A DNA stretch of 64,000 nucleotides from Caulobacter vibrioides. GTDB taxonomy: Bacteria > Pseudomonadota > Alphaproteobacteria > Caulobacterales > Caulobacteraceae. The position numbers and the translations under genes are program-made. Position 1 is the first letter of the stretch. The number at the start of each line of letters is the position of its first letter. The notes beneath the pieces are model-generated. The model saw only the letters and a program-made list of their open reading frames with translations, searched no databases and had not been told where the DNA came from. Where the stretch lies: NCBI RefSeq assembly GCF_002310375.3, contig NZ_CP023315.3:992001-1056000 (forward strand). Direction: 5' to 3'. This document shows positions 28,153 to 37,300 of this stretch, in pieces.

Positions 28153-28929
28153 CTAAACCTCCAGCGCCGTCGGCATCTCGTTCCAGGTGCGGCCACGATA
28201 CACGCGCCCGTTAGCCTTCTTGGAACGCTTCTTGTTATCCTTGCCCCAAGTGCCCCACTGCTTAAAGAAGAAAGCGGTGCCGTAGCTATCGCATTGCTGG
28301 TAAATTTCGTCGATCCAGTCCTCGCGGATAGGTCGCGCATTGATGCCGCTCTCGCCACCGACGATCGCCCAGTGGACGTCCGCAAGGTCAACGGTGCCGA
28401 CCGGGCCGATCAATGGTTCGAACGAGATAAAACGGATCGCGGCCGGTACAGCCCGCAGATGGTCGATGCGATCGACGACATCGGCGTTTTCGACGCTGGC
28501 GCCCAACCAAACATTCGGCAGCACGTCGGGTATGGCGCGCGCGACGACTTCGGCCATGCGCTCGGGTCGCTTGGTCAAGATCTGGTAGTTGTGTTGCGGC
28601 GTCTCGCGCATGACCCGCCAGACATCGACAATGAAGTCCTCGCTCACCGCGCCATGAAACAGGTCGCTCATCGAGTTGACGAAGATCTTGCGCGGCTTGC
28701 GCCAGCCATAGGGGATGTCAAGCGCGGCGCGATCCTCACGCACGACGCCGTTCCAAATGGCCCGCTTACCGCTTCTTCGCGTGAGGCCATCGTACTTGGG
28801 CACGCCCATAGCTTCGAGTCGGCGCGCCATCTGCATAGCGTAGCAATTGGTGCAGCCCGCCGTGACGATGGAACACCCGGCGACCGGATTCCAGGTGGCG
28901 TCAGTCCACTCGATCTGGGTTTCGGCCAT
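28153..28929 (-). CDS. DUF5131 (phage Gp37/Gp68-like) three-cysteine protein
   Basis: A 258-residue protein beginning MAETQIEWTDATWNPVAGC. It has a C-x6-C-x2-C cluster (GCSIVTAGCTNCYAMQMARR) that resembles a radical-SAM iron-sulfur motif, then WRKPRKIFVNSMSDLFHG, YQILTKRPERM, NVWLGASVE, FEPLIGP and WAIVGGESG, the standard order for DUF5131. ATG 28929 is chosen because homology starts there; an upstream ATG at 29034 adds an unrelated tail. It is first gene of the two-gene unit with tcmP. The phage name comes from related phage proteins; no other phage genes are seen. Function is unknown. Confidence 0.87.
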   Translation of the reverse strand: MAETQIEWTDATWNPVAGCSIVTAGCTNCYAMQMARRLEAMGVPKYDGLTRRSGKRAIWNGVVREDRAALDIPYGWRKPRKIFVNSMSDLFHGAVSEDFIVDVWRVMRETPQHNYQILTKRPERMAEVVARAIPDVLPNVWLGASVENADVVDRIDHLRAVPAAIRFISFEPLIGPVGTVDLADVHWAIVGGESGINARPIREDWIDEIYQQCDSYGTAFFFKQWGTWGKDNKKRSKKANGRVYRGRTWNEMPTALEV

Positions 28930-29140
28930 GGGTCTAACTCTTTCCTCGCGCCTCACTGGGCGTCTCATGGTGCGGACCGTCAACTCAAAGAAGAAAAATC
29001 CCGTTAACCATCCTTCATTTTGGTCAATCTTCATCGAAGGCCAGATTTTGCCTCAAGTGCGTCAGAAACGGTCGTGGCGCTCGACTCGATCGTGTCCTGA
29101 GTCCCGCTGGCGGCGCACTGAACCCCTCCGCCCCTCCCAC

Positions 29141-29668
29141 CTACCCAAACGCCGCCACCACCGTTTCAATCGGCAGATACAGCGTCCGGCTCTCCTCCGG
29201 ATACTCCTCGAACTCGGCGCAGCGCAGGTAGAAGCGCTTGGCGGCGTCGTCCTTGGCCTGGACCAGCACCGCGCCGATGCCGATGCTCTGGGAGGCCACG
29301 GCGATCCGCCTCAGGGCGTCGGCCAGGAGGTCCGCGCCCAGGCCTTGGCCGGCGTGGGTGCGGCTGACGGCCAGGCGGCCGATGATCGAGACCGGGATGG
29401 CGTTGGGCGCATTGCGGCGGACCTTGCCGGGGGCTGCGGCCCGTTCCACGGCGCCGGCGGCGATGCAGTAGTAGCCGACGACCTGGTCGCCCTCGCAAAC
29501 GACATAGGTGCGAGAGAAGCGGCTCTCGTTCTTGGCCGCCCGCTGCTTGAGCCAGTCGTTCAGCACCGCCACCCCGCAATCGAAGGCCGACAGATCGTGG
29601 TCGGCGGAGAGCGGCGCGGGCGCGGAGAGCCTGGCCGGCGGCGGGGTGGACCCGCTCAGCGCGACCAC
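29141..29668 (-). CDS. GNAT-family toxin (TacT-like acetyltransferase)
   Basis: A 175-residue GNAT protein of the type that acetylates aminoacyl-tRNA and stops translation when paired with a DUF1778 antitoxin. Seen: HDLSAFDCGVAVLNDWLKQR (toxin-family N terminus), YVVCEGDQVVGYYCIAAGAV, the acetyl-CoA loop RLAVSRTHAGQGLGADLLAD, and AKRFYLRCAEFEEYPEESRT. It starts at GTG 29668, inside the antitoxin gene (13-base overlap), so translation is coupled. Toxic activity is an inference from family and pairing. Confidence 0.88.
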   Translation of the reverse strand: MVALSGSTPPPARLSAPAPLSADHDLSAFDCGVAVLNDWLKQRAAKNESRFSRTYVVCEGDQVVGYYCIAAGAVERAAAPGKVRRNAPNAIPVSIIGRLAVSRTHAGQGLGADLLADALRRIAVASQSIGIGAVLVQAKDDAAKRFYLRCAEFEEYPEESRTLYLPIETVVAAFG

Positions 29669-29979
29669 GCGGGTGTGCGCCGCAACAGGGCGCGCAGCTT
29701 GGGGCCTGGGGCCGGCGGGTTGTCGAGCGCGTGCATGAACGCGTCGTAGCGCTCGGCGTCGAGCACGAAGAGGCGCTGGTCCAGCAGGACATCGATCGCC
29801 TGGGCGCGCGCGCTGTCGATCATGAACTCGGTGCGGGTCTTGCCCAGCACCGCAGCGGCGTCGTCGATCAACTGCCGGGTCTGGGCCTCGATCCGCAGAT
29901 TGATCGAACCCTTGGCGCCAGACGCTGGTTCACCGTGCGCCGGCGCGGTCGGGGCGGCCTTGGTCAGGGTTTTCGCCAT
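29656..29979 (-). CDS. DUF1778 (TacA-like) antitoxin
   Basis: A 107-residue protein with a ribbon-helix-helix region at residues about 24-60 (SINLRIEAQTRQLIDDAAAV, GKTRTEFMIDSAR) and a C-terminal toxin-binding tail (ERYDAFMHALDNPPAP). It precedes and overlaps the GNAT toxin. Antitoxins of this type bind their own promoter; small dyads just upstream (29998-30015) are candidate sites. The N-terminal 23 residues are low-complexity (Ala/Pro/Thr). Confidence 0.88.
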   Translation of the reverse strand: MAKTLTKAAPTAPAHGEPASGAKGSINLRIEAQTRQLIDDAAAVLGKTRTEFMIDSARAQAIDVLLDQRLFVLDAERYDAFMHALDNPPAPGPKLRALLRRTPAWSR

Positions 29980-29997
29980 GGGTGTAGAGTGGGTGAT

Positions 29998-30015
29998 TGT
30001 ATCTACATTGTCAAT
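29998..30015 (-). promoter_or_regulatory. Candidate autoregulatory site of the toxin-antitoxin pair
   Basis: Plus-strand TGTATCTACA (TGTA-TC-TACA) abutting ATTGTCAAT (ATTG-T-CAAT). The second dyad contains a minus-strand TTGACA 30 bases before the antitoxin ATG. AT-rich relative to the surroundings. Confidence 0.45.
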
Positions 30016-30097
30016 ACGAGGGCGTTGCGCGCTACGCTCTGCCTTCGCCCTTGAGGGCGTAACCTCTCACCCTCCCACCGCTGCGCGGCGGGCCCCG

Positions 30098-30124
30098 CCC
30101 TCTCTCAAAGAGAGAGGGATTTTT
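30098..30124 (+). terminator. Perfect 9-bp hairpin with T-run, orphan
   Basis: CCCTCTCTC-AAA-GAGAGAGGG followed by ATTTTT on the plus strand. No plus-strand gene precedes it; it lies just beyond the stop of the leftward isomerase gene, where the T-run would be on the wrong side. It may be part of a dispersed element beginning near 30068. Confidence 0.45.
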
Positions 30125-30128
30125 GGGC

Positions 30129-30731
30129 TCACACCCGCTTCATGCTGATGATCTTCACTGGCGGGTTCAGGATCTGGCCCTTCATGGACGGCACGTTGGT
30201 GGGGCCGTCCGTCCGGCCGCTGAGGATCTTCTTCACGACGTCCATGCCTTCGACGACATAGCCGAACACCGCATAGCCCTGGGCGGCGTCGCTCTTGCCG
30301 GGTTTGGCGTCGAGATAGGGCTGGGGGCTGGCGCAGATGAAGAAGTCGGCGGTGGCGCTGCCGGGGGCGTCGCGGCCCATCGAGATGGCGCCGGTCTTGT
30401 GCTTGAGGCCGGTCTTCAGCGTGCTCTCGTGGGCGATCGGCGGGGCGCGGCGGGAATAGGGCTTGGGCTGGCCCTGGATCGAGCCCTGGCCCGGCGCGCC
30501 CTTGGCTCGGTTGGCGCGGAAGAAATGGCCGCCGTCGAAGCGGCGCTTGTCGACATAGCGCAGGAAGTTCTCGGCCGTGATCGGGGCCTTCTTGTCCTCC
30601 AGCTCGACGACGATGGTCCCCTTGTCGGTCTGGATCGCCACGCGCGGCTTGCCGGCGGCCAGGGCGGGGGCGGCGGCGAACAGGCAGAGCGCGCCGATCA
30701 GCGCGCGGCGGGCGATCTTCGAAACGGTCAT
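30129..30731 (-). CDS. Cyclophilin-type peptidyl-prolyl isomerase, exported
   Basis: Cis-trans isomerisation of proline bonds during periplasmic folding. The 200-residue protein has a signal peptide (RRALIGALCLFAAAPALAA) and cyclophilin core: VAIQTDKGTIVVELEDKKAP, FLRYVDKRRFDGGHFFR, GAISMGRDAPGSATADFFIC and YAVFGYVVEGMDVVKKI. The start at ATG 30731 (GAGGAG upstream) is preferred because it yields the signal peptide. It stands alone. Confidence 0.92.
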   Translation of the reverse strand: MTVSKIARRALIGALCLFAAAPALAAGKPRVAIQTDKGTIVVELEDKKAPITAENFLRYVDKRRFDGGHFFRANRAKGAPGQGSIQGQPKPYSRRAPPIAHESTLKTGLKHKTGAISMGRDAPGSATADFFICASPQPYLDAKPGKSDAAQGYAVFGYVVEGMDVVKKILSGRTDGPTNVPSMKGQILNPPVKIISMKRV

Positions 30732-30930
30732 GGCGGCTCCTCTGCTTCGATGCGGTGATGGCACGCAGTCGTTGTTTTGTCTCCTTCCCCCACCAAGGGG
30801 GAAGGGAGGATGAGAAAAAGTGACCGCTACCATAATTCCCCATCGCAAGACGGGCGTTCGCTGAGCTAGGGTTCGCGCGTTGGGGACGACCGCAGACCAC
30901 ATGCGGCGTTTAAGAGGGAAGGGAAGGCGT

Positions 30931-32583
30931 ATGGGGGCCAAAAGCCAGGCCGCTCCGGCCAAGGGGCGTGACACCATGGTCGTGGGGGCGTCGTCGCTCG
31001 GCACGGTGTTCGAGTGGTACGACTTCTATCTCTACGGCTCGCTGGCGCCGATCATCACCAGCCACTTCTTCTCGGGCGTGAACGAGACCACGGGCTTCAT
31101 CCTGGCCCTGCTGGCGTTCGCCGCCGGGTTCGCGATCCGGCCGCTGGGGGCGCTGATCTTCGGGCGTCTGGGCGACCTGTGGGGGCGCAAGAACACCTTC
31201 CTGATCACCATGCTGTTGATGGGGGTCTCGACCTTCGTCGTCGGCCTTCTGCCGTCCTACGCCCAGATCGGCGTGGCCGCGCCGATCGCCCTGGTGCTGA
31301 TGCGCCTGGTGCAGGGCCTGGCGCTGGGCGGCGAGTACGGCGGCGCAGCGACCTATGTGGCCGAGCACGCCCCGCCCGGGAAGCGCGGCTTCTACACCAG
31401 CTGGATCCAGACGACGGCGACCATCGGCCTGTTCCTGTCGCTGGCCGTGATCCTGGTCGCCCGCATCCAGCTGGGCGAGGAGGCGTTCAAGGCCTGGGGC
31501 TGGCGCATCCCGTTCTTGGTCTCGCTGCTCTTGCTGGGCGTGTCGCTGTGGATCCGCCTGAAGCTGCACGAAAGCCCGACCTTCGAGCGCATGATCGCCG
31601 AGGGCAAGGGCAGCAAGAAGCCGCTGGCCGAGGCGTTCGGTAACTGGCCCAATCTGAAGATCGTGCTGCTGGCGCTGGTGGGCCTGACCATGGGCCAGGC
31701 GGTGGTCTGGTACACCGGCCAGTTCTACGCCCTGTTCTTCCTGGAAAAGACCCTGAAGCTGGACGGGGCCCTGGCCAACACCCTGGTGGCGGTGGCGCTC
31801 TTGATCGGCACGCCGTTCTTCGTGATCTGCGGCTGGCTGTCGGACAAGATCGGCCGCAAGCCGATCATCATCCTGGGCTGCCTGCTGGCGGCGCTGACCT
31901 ATTTCCCGATCTTCAAGGCGATCACCACCTACGCCAACCCCGTCCTGGCCAAGGCCGAGGCCACCGCCCCGGTGGTGGTGAGCGCTGATACGGCCACCTG
32001 CGCCTTCCAGTTCGACCTGATCGGCAAGGCCCAGTTCAACACCCCCTGCGACGTGGCCAAGGCCTATCTGGCCAAGGCCGGGGTCAGCTACAGCGTCCAG
32101 GCCGCACCGGCGGGGACGCCCACCACGGTCCAGGTCGGCGGCGTCACCCTGAACGGCCTCGATTCCAAGGGCGCGACCGGCCAGGCCTTCGCCGACGCCC
32201 GCAAGGCCTGGGAGGCGGATCTCGGCGAGCAGCTGAAGGCCGCCGGCTATCCGGCCAAGGCCGACCCGGCCCTGGTCAACAAGCCCGTCGTCGTCGGGCT
32301 GCTGGCCCTGCTGGTGATCTATGTGACCATGGTCTACGGCCCGATCGCGGCCATGCTGGTCGAGCTGTTCCCGACCCGCATCCGCTACACGGCCATGTCG
32401 CTGCCCTATCACATCGGCAACGGCTGGTTCGGCGGCTTCCTGCCCACCACGGCCTTCGCGATCGTGGCGGCCACGGGCGATATCTATTCGGGCCTCTGGT
32501 ACCCGGTGATCATCGCCGGGATCACCGCGGTGGTCGGCGGCCTCTTCCTGAAGGATACGCGGCACAACCGGCTCGAAGACTAG
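30931..32583 (+). CDS. MHS-family major facilitator, organic-acid/proton symporter type
   Basis: Inner-membrane symporter related to ProP/ShiA/KgtP, probably for an organic acid or osmolyte. The 550-residue protein has VFEWYDFYLYGSLAPIIT in helix 1, GRLGDLWGRKNTFLITMLLM, LVQGLALGGEYGGAATYVAE and CGWLSDKIGRKPIIILG. Residues about 331-449 form a soluble insert of nearly 120 residues (Ala/Lys-rich, two cysteines) between helices of the C-terminal half, making it about 110 residues longer than typical members. The ATG at 30931 follows GGGAAGG. Confidence 0.88.
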   Translation: MGAKSQAAPAKGRDTMVVGASSLGTVFEWYDFYLYGSLAPIITSHFFSGVNETTGFILALLAFAAGFAIRPLGALIFGRLGDLWGRKNTFLITMLLMGVSTFVVGLLPSYAQIGVAAPIALVLMRLVQGLALGGEYGGAATYVAEHAPPGKRGFYTSWIQTTATIGLFLSLAVILVARIQLGEEAFKAWGWRIPFLVSLLLLGVSLWIRLKLHESPTFERMIAEGKGSKKPLAEAFGNWPNLKIVLLALVGLTMGQAVVWYTGQFYALFFLEKTLKLDGALANTLVAVALLIGTPFFVICGWLSDKIGRKPIIILGCLLAALTYFPIFKAITTYANPVLAKAEATAPVVVSADTATCAFQFDLIGKAQFNTPCDVAKAYLAKAGVSYSVQAAPAGTPTTVQVGGVTLNGLDSKGATGQAFADARKAWEADLGEQLKAAGYPAKADPALVNKPVVVGLLALLVIYVTMVYGPIAAMLVELFPTRIRYTAMSLPYHIGNGWFGGFLPTTAFAIVAATGDIYSGLWYPVIIAGITAVVGGLFLKDTRHNRLED

Positions 32584-32672
32584 GCGGAAGCGCGATGTGA
32601 CCCGGCGATGCGCTGTCGCCGGGTTGCCATCGGCCGCCCTTTCGGCTTCGCTGAAGCTTGAGGGGAGCGTTG

Positions 32673-33263
32673 ATGGCTCAAGAGGACGAAGACAGGCGCG
32701 CCTGGTTTCGGCGTGAAATCCTGCCGCTGGAGCCGGATCTGCTGGCCTATGCGCGACGGTTCTGTCGCGACGGCCAGACCGATCCGGAAGACCTGGTTCA
32801 TGAGGCTTTCGCCCGCGCGATCGCCTGCAGGACCTGGCGCGAGGTCGGTAATCCGGGCGCGTTCGCCACCCGCATCCTGCGCAACTGCGCGCTGGACGCG
32901 CTGCGTCGCCGCAAGGTGCTGACCATCACCGCGGTGGCCGACTTCGACCGCATCGAGCCGCTGGACGAGGCGCCCAGCGCCCAGGCCGTGATCGAATCAC
33001 GCGAAGAGCTGCGACTGCTGGCCGAAGCGATCGCGGAGCTGCCGACACAGTGTCGACGCGTCTTCACGTTGAGAAAAGTTTACAGTCTCTCGCCGGACGA
33101 GATAGCGGTTCGGCTGGGCCTATCCGTCTCTACTGTCGAGAAGCATTTGGTGAAGGGTCTTCGGTACTGTTCCGACAAGTTGGGACGACGTATCGGGCGT
33201 AAGAGTAAGGTCGACGAAGGACGCTCATGGAGCGCGAGACGGGATCACGACGCGAAGCGGTGA
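32673..33263 (+). CDS. FecI-type ECF sigma factor
   Basis: A 196-residue extracytoplasmic-function sigma factor. Region 2 shows LLAYARRFCRDGQTDPEDLV-HEAFARA and the -10 recognition part LRNCALDALRRRK. Region 4 has LAEAIAELPTQCRRVFTLRK and LSPDEIAVRLGLSVSTVEKH. ATG 32673 follows GGGGAGCG. It overlaps the anti-sigma gene by 37 bases and is followed by an STN-bearing receptor, the standard cell-surface signalling order. The target promoter is probably that of the receptor. Confidence 0.93.
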   Translation: MAQEDEDRRAWFRREILPLEPDLLAYARRFCRDGQTDPEDLVHEAFARAIACRTWREVGNPGAFATRILRNCALDALRRRKVLTITAVADFDRIEPLDEAPSAQAVIESREELRLLAEAIAELPTQCRRVFTLRKVYSLSPDEIAVRLGLSVSTVEKHLVKGLRYCSDKLGRRIGRKSKVDEGRSWSARRDHDAKR

Positions 33264-34222
33264 GGCAGGCCGCCGCCCTCTGGGTGGTCCGGCTTGACGA
33301 CGCTGCGTGTTCAGCCGCCGATCGCGCCGCCTTCGAGGCCTGGCGCGACGAAAGCCACGAACACGAAGCCGCCTTCGAACGCGAGGCCGTCGCCTGGGCG
33401 CGACTTGCGCGCCTGCGCGCCATGCGGCCCTCGGCCGAGCCGCTCGACCGCGACCTGCTGGCGCCCGAGCGGCGGCCGGTGTTGTCGCGTCTTGGCCAAT
33501 CGACCTGGGCGCGGGGCATGGCCGCGGCCGCCGTGCTGGCCCTGTCGGTCGCGGGGGTGACGACCTTCGGCGGCGGCACGGCCTACGCCACGGCCATCGG
33601 CGAGCGTCGGGTCGTGGTGCTCAGCGACAATAGCCGCATCGAGCTGAACACCGATAGCAAGGTCGTGGTCCGCTACCGCCGCGGGGTGCGCGAGGTGCGT
33701 CTGGTGCGCGGCGAGGCTGTGTTCGAGGCGGCTAGCGACGCGCGTCCCTTCGTGGTTCGCGCCAACGACGCGGTCATGCAGGCCGACGGCGTTTCGGAAC
33801 TGGCCGTGCGCCTGGGCAGCGATGGCGCGGCCGTGACGGTCAAGAGGGGCGTCGTCGCGCTCGATCCCGAACCCACCGAGCCCAAGGACGAGCTGCGCCT
33901 GAAGGCCGGCGTCGCGGCGGTCTACAACGCCACCGGCAGTCGCGCGCGCACGATCTCCGACGGCGAGATCGATCGCGTCCTGGCCTGGCGCCAGGGTGCG
34001 ATCGCGCTGAACGGCCAGTCGCTGGACCAGGCCGTGGCCGAGTTCAATCGCTACAACCGGCAGCAGGTGCGGATCGTGGATCCCGCGATCGCGGGCCTGC
34101 GTCTGGCCGGCTATTTCCAGACGACCGAGCCCCGCAGCTTTGTCGACGCCGTCACCAGCGCCTTCCCGGTCAAGGCGTCGGAAGACGCGGACGGCGACAT
34201 CCGGTTGTCGCGCAAGGGATAG
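33227..34222 (+). CDS. FecR-type anti-sigma regulator
   Basis: A 331-residue inner-membrane protein. The cytoplasmic N-terminal DUF4880 part (AAALWVVRLDDAACSAADRA, FEAWRDESHEHEAAFE) is followed by one membrane segment near residues 100-120 (MAAAAVLALSVAGVTTF) and a periplasmic FecR domain (VVLSDNSRIELNTDSKVVV, VRLVRGEAVFEA). A DUF4974-like C-terminal end (QSLDQAVAEFNRYNRQQVRI) contacts the receptor's signalling domain in related systems. It starts inside the sigma gene. Confidence 0.92.
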   Translation: MERETGSRREAVRQAAALWVVRLDDAACSAADRAAFEAWRDESHEHEAAFEREAVAWARLARLRAMRPSAEPLDRDLLAPERRPVLSRLGQSTWARGMAAAAVLALSVAGVTTFGGGTAYATAIGERRVVVLSDNSRIELNTDSKVVVRYRRGVREVRLVRGEAVFEAASDARPFVVRANDAVMQADGVSELAVRLGSDGAAVTVKRGVVALDPEPTEPKDELRLKAGVAAVYNATGSRARTISDGEIDRVLAWRQGAIALNGQSLDQAVAEFNRYNRQQVRIVDPAIAGLRLAGYFQTTEPRSFVDAVTSAFPVKASEDADGDIRLSRKG

Positions 34223-34352
34223 ACCTCTCGCCGGGTGAGATTGCGGCTAAAAAAGTTCCCTAGCCACTGGCGGAAACCCGACATGCGTGCGTCGATCCTT
34301 CGAAGGCGGTCCTCCATGGGGATGGAGGGCGTCCCGAGGGGTAAATAAGAAA

Positions 34353-37300
34353 ATGACCACCAACACTCGTCGCCGTGCGGTTCGCGGTTTCCTGATGGCG
34401 TCGGCCGCCGTCCTGGTTCTGGCCGGCCCGGCGCTGGCGCAAGACGCCCGCCGCACGTTCAACATTCCGGCCGGCGACGCGGTGACCGCGCTGCAGACCT
34501 TCGCCAAGCAATCGGGCAAGCAGGTGCTGTTCCCGTTCGAGGCCGCCTCGGGCAAGCGCACGCCGGCGGTGAGCGGCGATCTGGCCGACGCCGACGCCCT
34601 GGATCGCCTGGTCAAGGCCGCCGGCCTGGTCGTTCAGTCGGACGACGGCAAGACCATCACCCTGCGCCAGGCGCAGGCCGAACGCCCCCAGTCCGCCAGC
34701 GCGGGGGCCGGCGCGACGAGTGAAGAGGCCCAGATCGTCGAAGCGGTGATCGTCGTCGGCTCGCAGATCGAAGGCGCCCGCACGACGGACGCCCTGCCGG
34801 TCACGGTCGTCGGCGAGCAGGAGATCATCGCCACCGGCGCTGTGTCGGGCGACGAATTGTTCCGCGCGATCCCCCAGGCCGGCGACGTCCAGTTCCAGGA
34901 AGCCCGGACCACCGGCAATCTGAACGACGCGCGCGGCGACGTGGCCTCGCTGAACCTGCGTAGCCTCGGCACCGGCAACACCCTGGCCCTGCTGAACGGC
35001 CGTCGCGCCGTGCTGGCGCCCGGCACCCAGACCGAGAACCTGGTGCCCGTGCAGACCGTCAACACCAACGCGTTCCCGGTGGCGGGCGTCAAGCGCGTGG
35101 AAGTGCTGCGCGACGGCGCTGCGGCCATCTACGGCGCGGACGCCGTGGCGGGCGTGGTCAACACCGTGCTCGACACCAAGTTCCGTGGCCTGCAGGTCTC
35201 GGCCCAGTATGGCGGCTCGGAAGGGACCAGCTATCGCGAGGGCTCGTTCAACGTGAAGGCCGGCACGCGCCTGGAAGACGGCACGCGCCTGACCTTCTTT
35301 GGCAACTACACCGGCCGCAGCCGCTTGATGGCCTCGGAGCGCGACTACGCCGCCAGCGAGGATCACCGTCCGCAGGTGGCCAACACCCCGTGGGTGGACA
35401 ACACCACCTTCGACAGCCGCTCGACCTCCAGCCCCTGGGGCTCGTTCACCCTGATCCCGGCGACGACGGTCGTTCGCCAGGGGACGGCGACGCTGACGAC
35501 CTCGGGCGTGTTCCACATCGAGCCGACCGCCAACACCGCCGCCGGCTGCTCCAGCACCGTGCTGACCGGCAATCTCTGCATCCGCTCGGGCACGATCACC
35601 GGCGCCAACAGCCGCGTGCTGCGCTATGACGAAAACCCCGACCGCACCCTGAAGGGCGGCGTCGAGCGCACGAACCTGTTCTCGACGGTCGAGCACGACT
35701 TCGGCGACATCACCGCCTACGGCGAGGCGGGCTACTATCACGCCCTGTTCACGGGCAGCCGCGAGCAATCGGCCCCGCTCAGCACCGCGCCGATCAGCAT
35801 CGCCGCGAACGCCTACTGGAACCCCTTTGGTCCGACGACCAGCCCCAACCGGCTGGCCAATCTGACCGGCGTGCCGACCACCGGCGTCGCCATGAACATC
35901 ACCACCTATCGTCCGGTGGACACCGGTCCGCGCACCTACACGGTGACGGACGACAGCTACCGCCTGCTGGGCGGGCTGAAGGGCGCCTGGAACGGCTGGA
36001 AGTGGGATTCGGCGCTGCTGTATTCCAAGGCCCGCACCAAGGACATGACGCGCGACGCGATCAGCAACACCGCGTTCCAGGCGGCGGTCAACCGCACGGA
36101 CGCTACGGCCTACAACCCGTTCAACGGCGGCAGCCAGCCCAACTACTCGCTGGGCGACGCCACGCCCAACGACCGCGCGACGATCAATTCGTTCCTGATC
36201 AACGTCTATCGCATCAGCGAGACCTCGCTGACCCTGGCGGACTTCAAGATCTCTAAGAAGAACCTCTTCACCCTGCCGGCCGGCGATGTCGGCGTCGCGG
36301 CGGGCGTCGAGTGGCGTCGCGAGACCTATCTCGACGACCGCGACAAGCGCCTGGACGGGACGATCAAGTACACCAACAGCGTCACGGGCGTGACCTATGG
36401 CACTGACGTGATGGGCGCTTCGGGCGCGCCGGACGTCAAGGCCGACCGCTCGGTCGCCTCGGCCTTCTTCGAACTGGCCGTGCCGATCATCTCGCCCGAG
36501 ATGAACATCCCGTTCGTCGAAGAGATCAGCCTGCAGATCGCCGCGCGCGACGAGGAATATTCCGACTTCGGCAACGTGCTGAAGCCCAAGGGCGCGATCT
36601 ACTGGAAGGTCGGCCACGGCTTCGCGCTGCGTGGCTCGGTGTCCCAGAGCTTCCGCGCGCCGAACCTGCCGCAGTTCTATAGCGACGGCACGACGGTCTC
36701 GAACACCCGCACCGACTTCGCGGGCTGCCGGATCAACACGCCGACGGTCACGACTTGCCCCAGCGCCAGCACGATCGAAGTGCGCAGTGGCAACAAGAAC
36801 CTGAAGCCGGAAGAGGCCGACAACGCCACGATCGGCTTCGTCTATCAGCCGACCTTCATCCCGCGCCAGTTCGGCAAGCTGACCGTGACCAGCGACTTCT
36901 GGTCGATCCGCGAGAAGAACATCGTCGGCATCCTGGGCGGCTACAACCAGATCGCCTATGACTGGCTGCTGCGCCAGAGCGGCTCGTCCAACCCCAACGT
37001 CGTGCGCGACGCGCCGGTCGGCACGGCCACGGTCGGCAACATCGCCTATATCAGCGACACCTACTCGAACCTGCAGCCGCGCATGGTTCAAGGCGCCGAC
37101 TTCAGCCTCGACTACGACCTGGACGACACGGCCTGGGGCGACTTTGGCCTGTCGATCAACGTGGCCAAGCTCCTGAAGTACGACCAGGCGCCCAGCGCGG
37201 TTGAAAGCCTGCTGCAAGAGGCGGTCACGGCCGGCAAGCTGCCGGGCATCACCATCGCCAGCGCCGGCAACCAGATCCAGTTCGACGGCTTCCCCGAGTT

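Noticed and set aside
28153..28929. Phage remnant suggested by the Gp37/Gp68 family name
   Set aside because: No integrase, capsid, lysis or attachment sequences nearby; the family also occurs as a chromosomal pair with TcmP.
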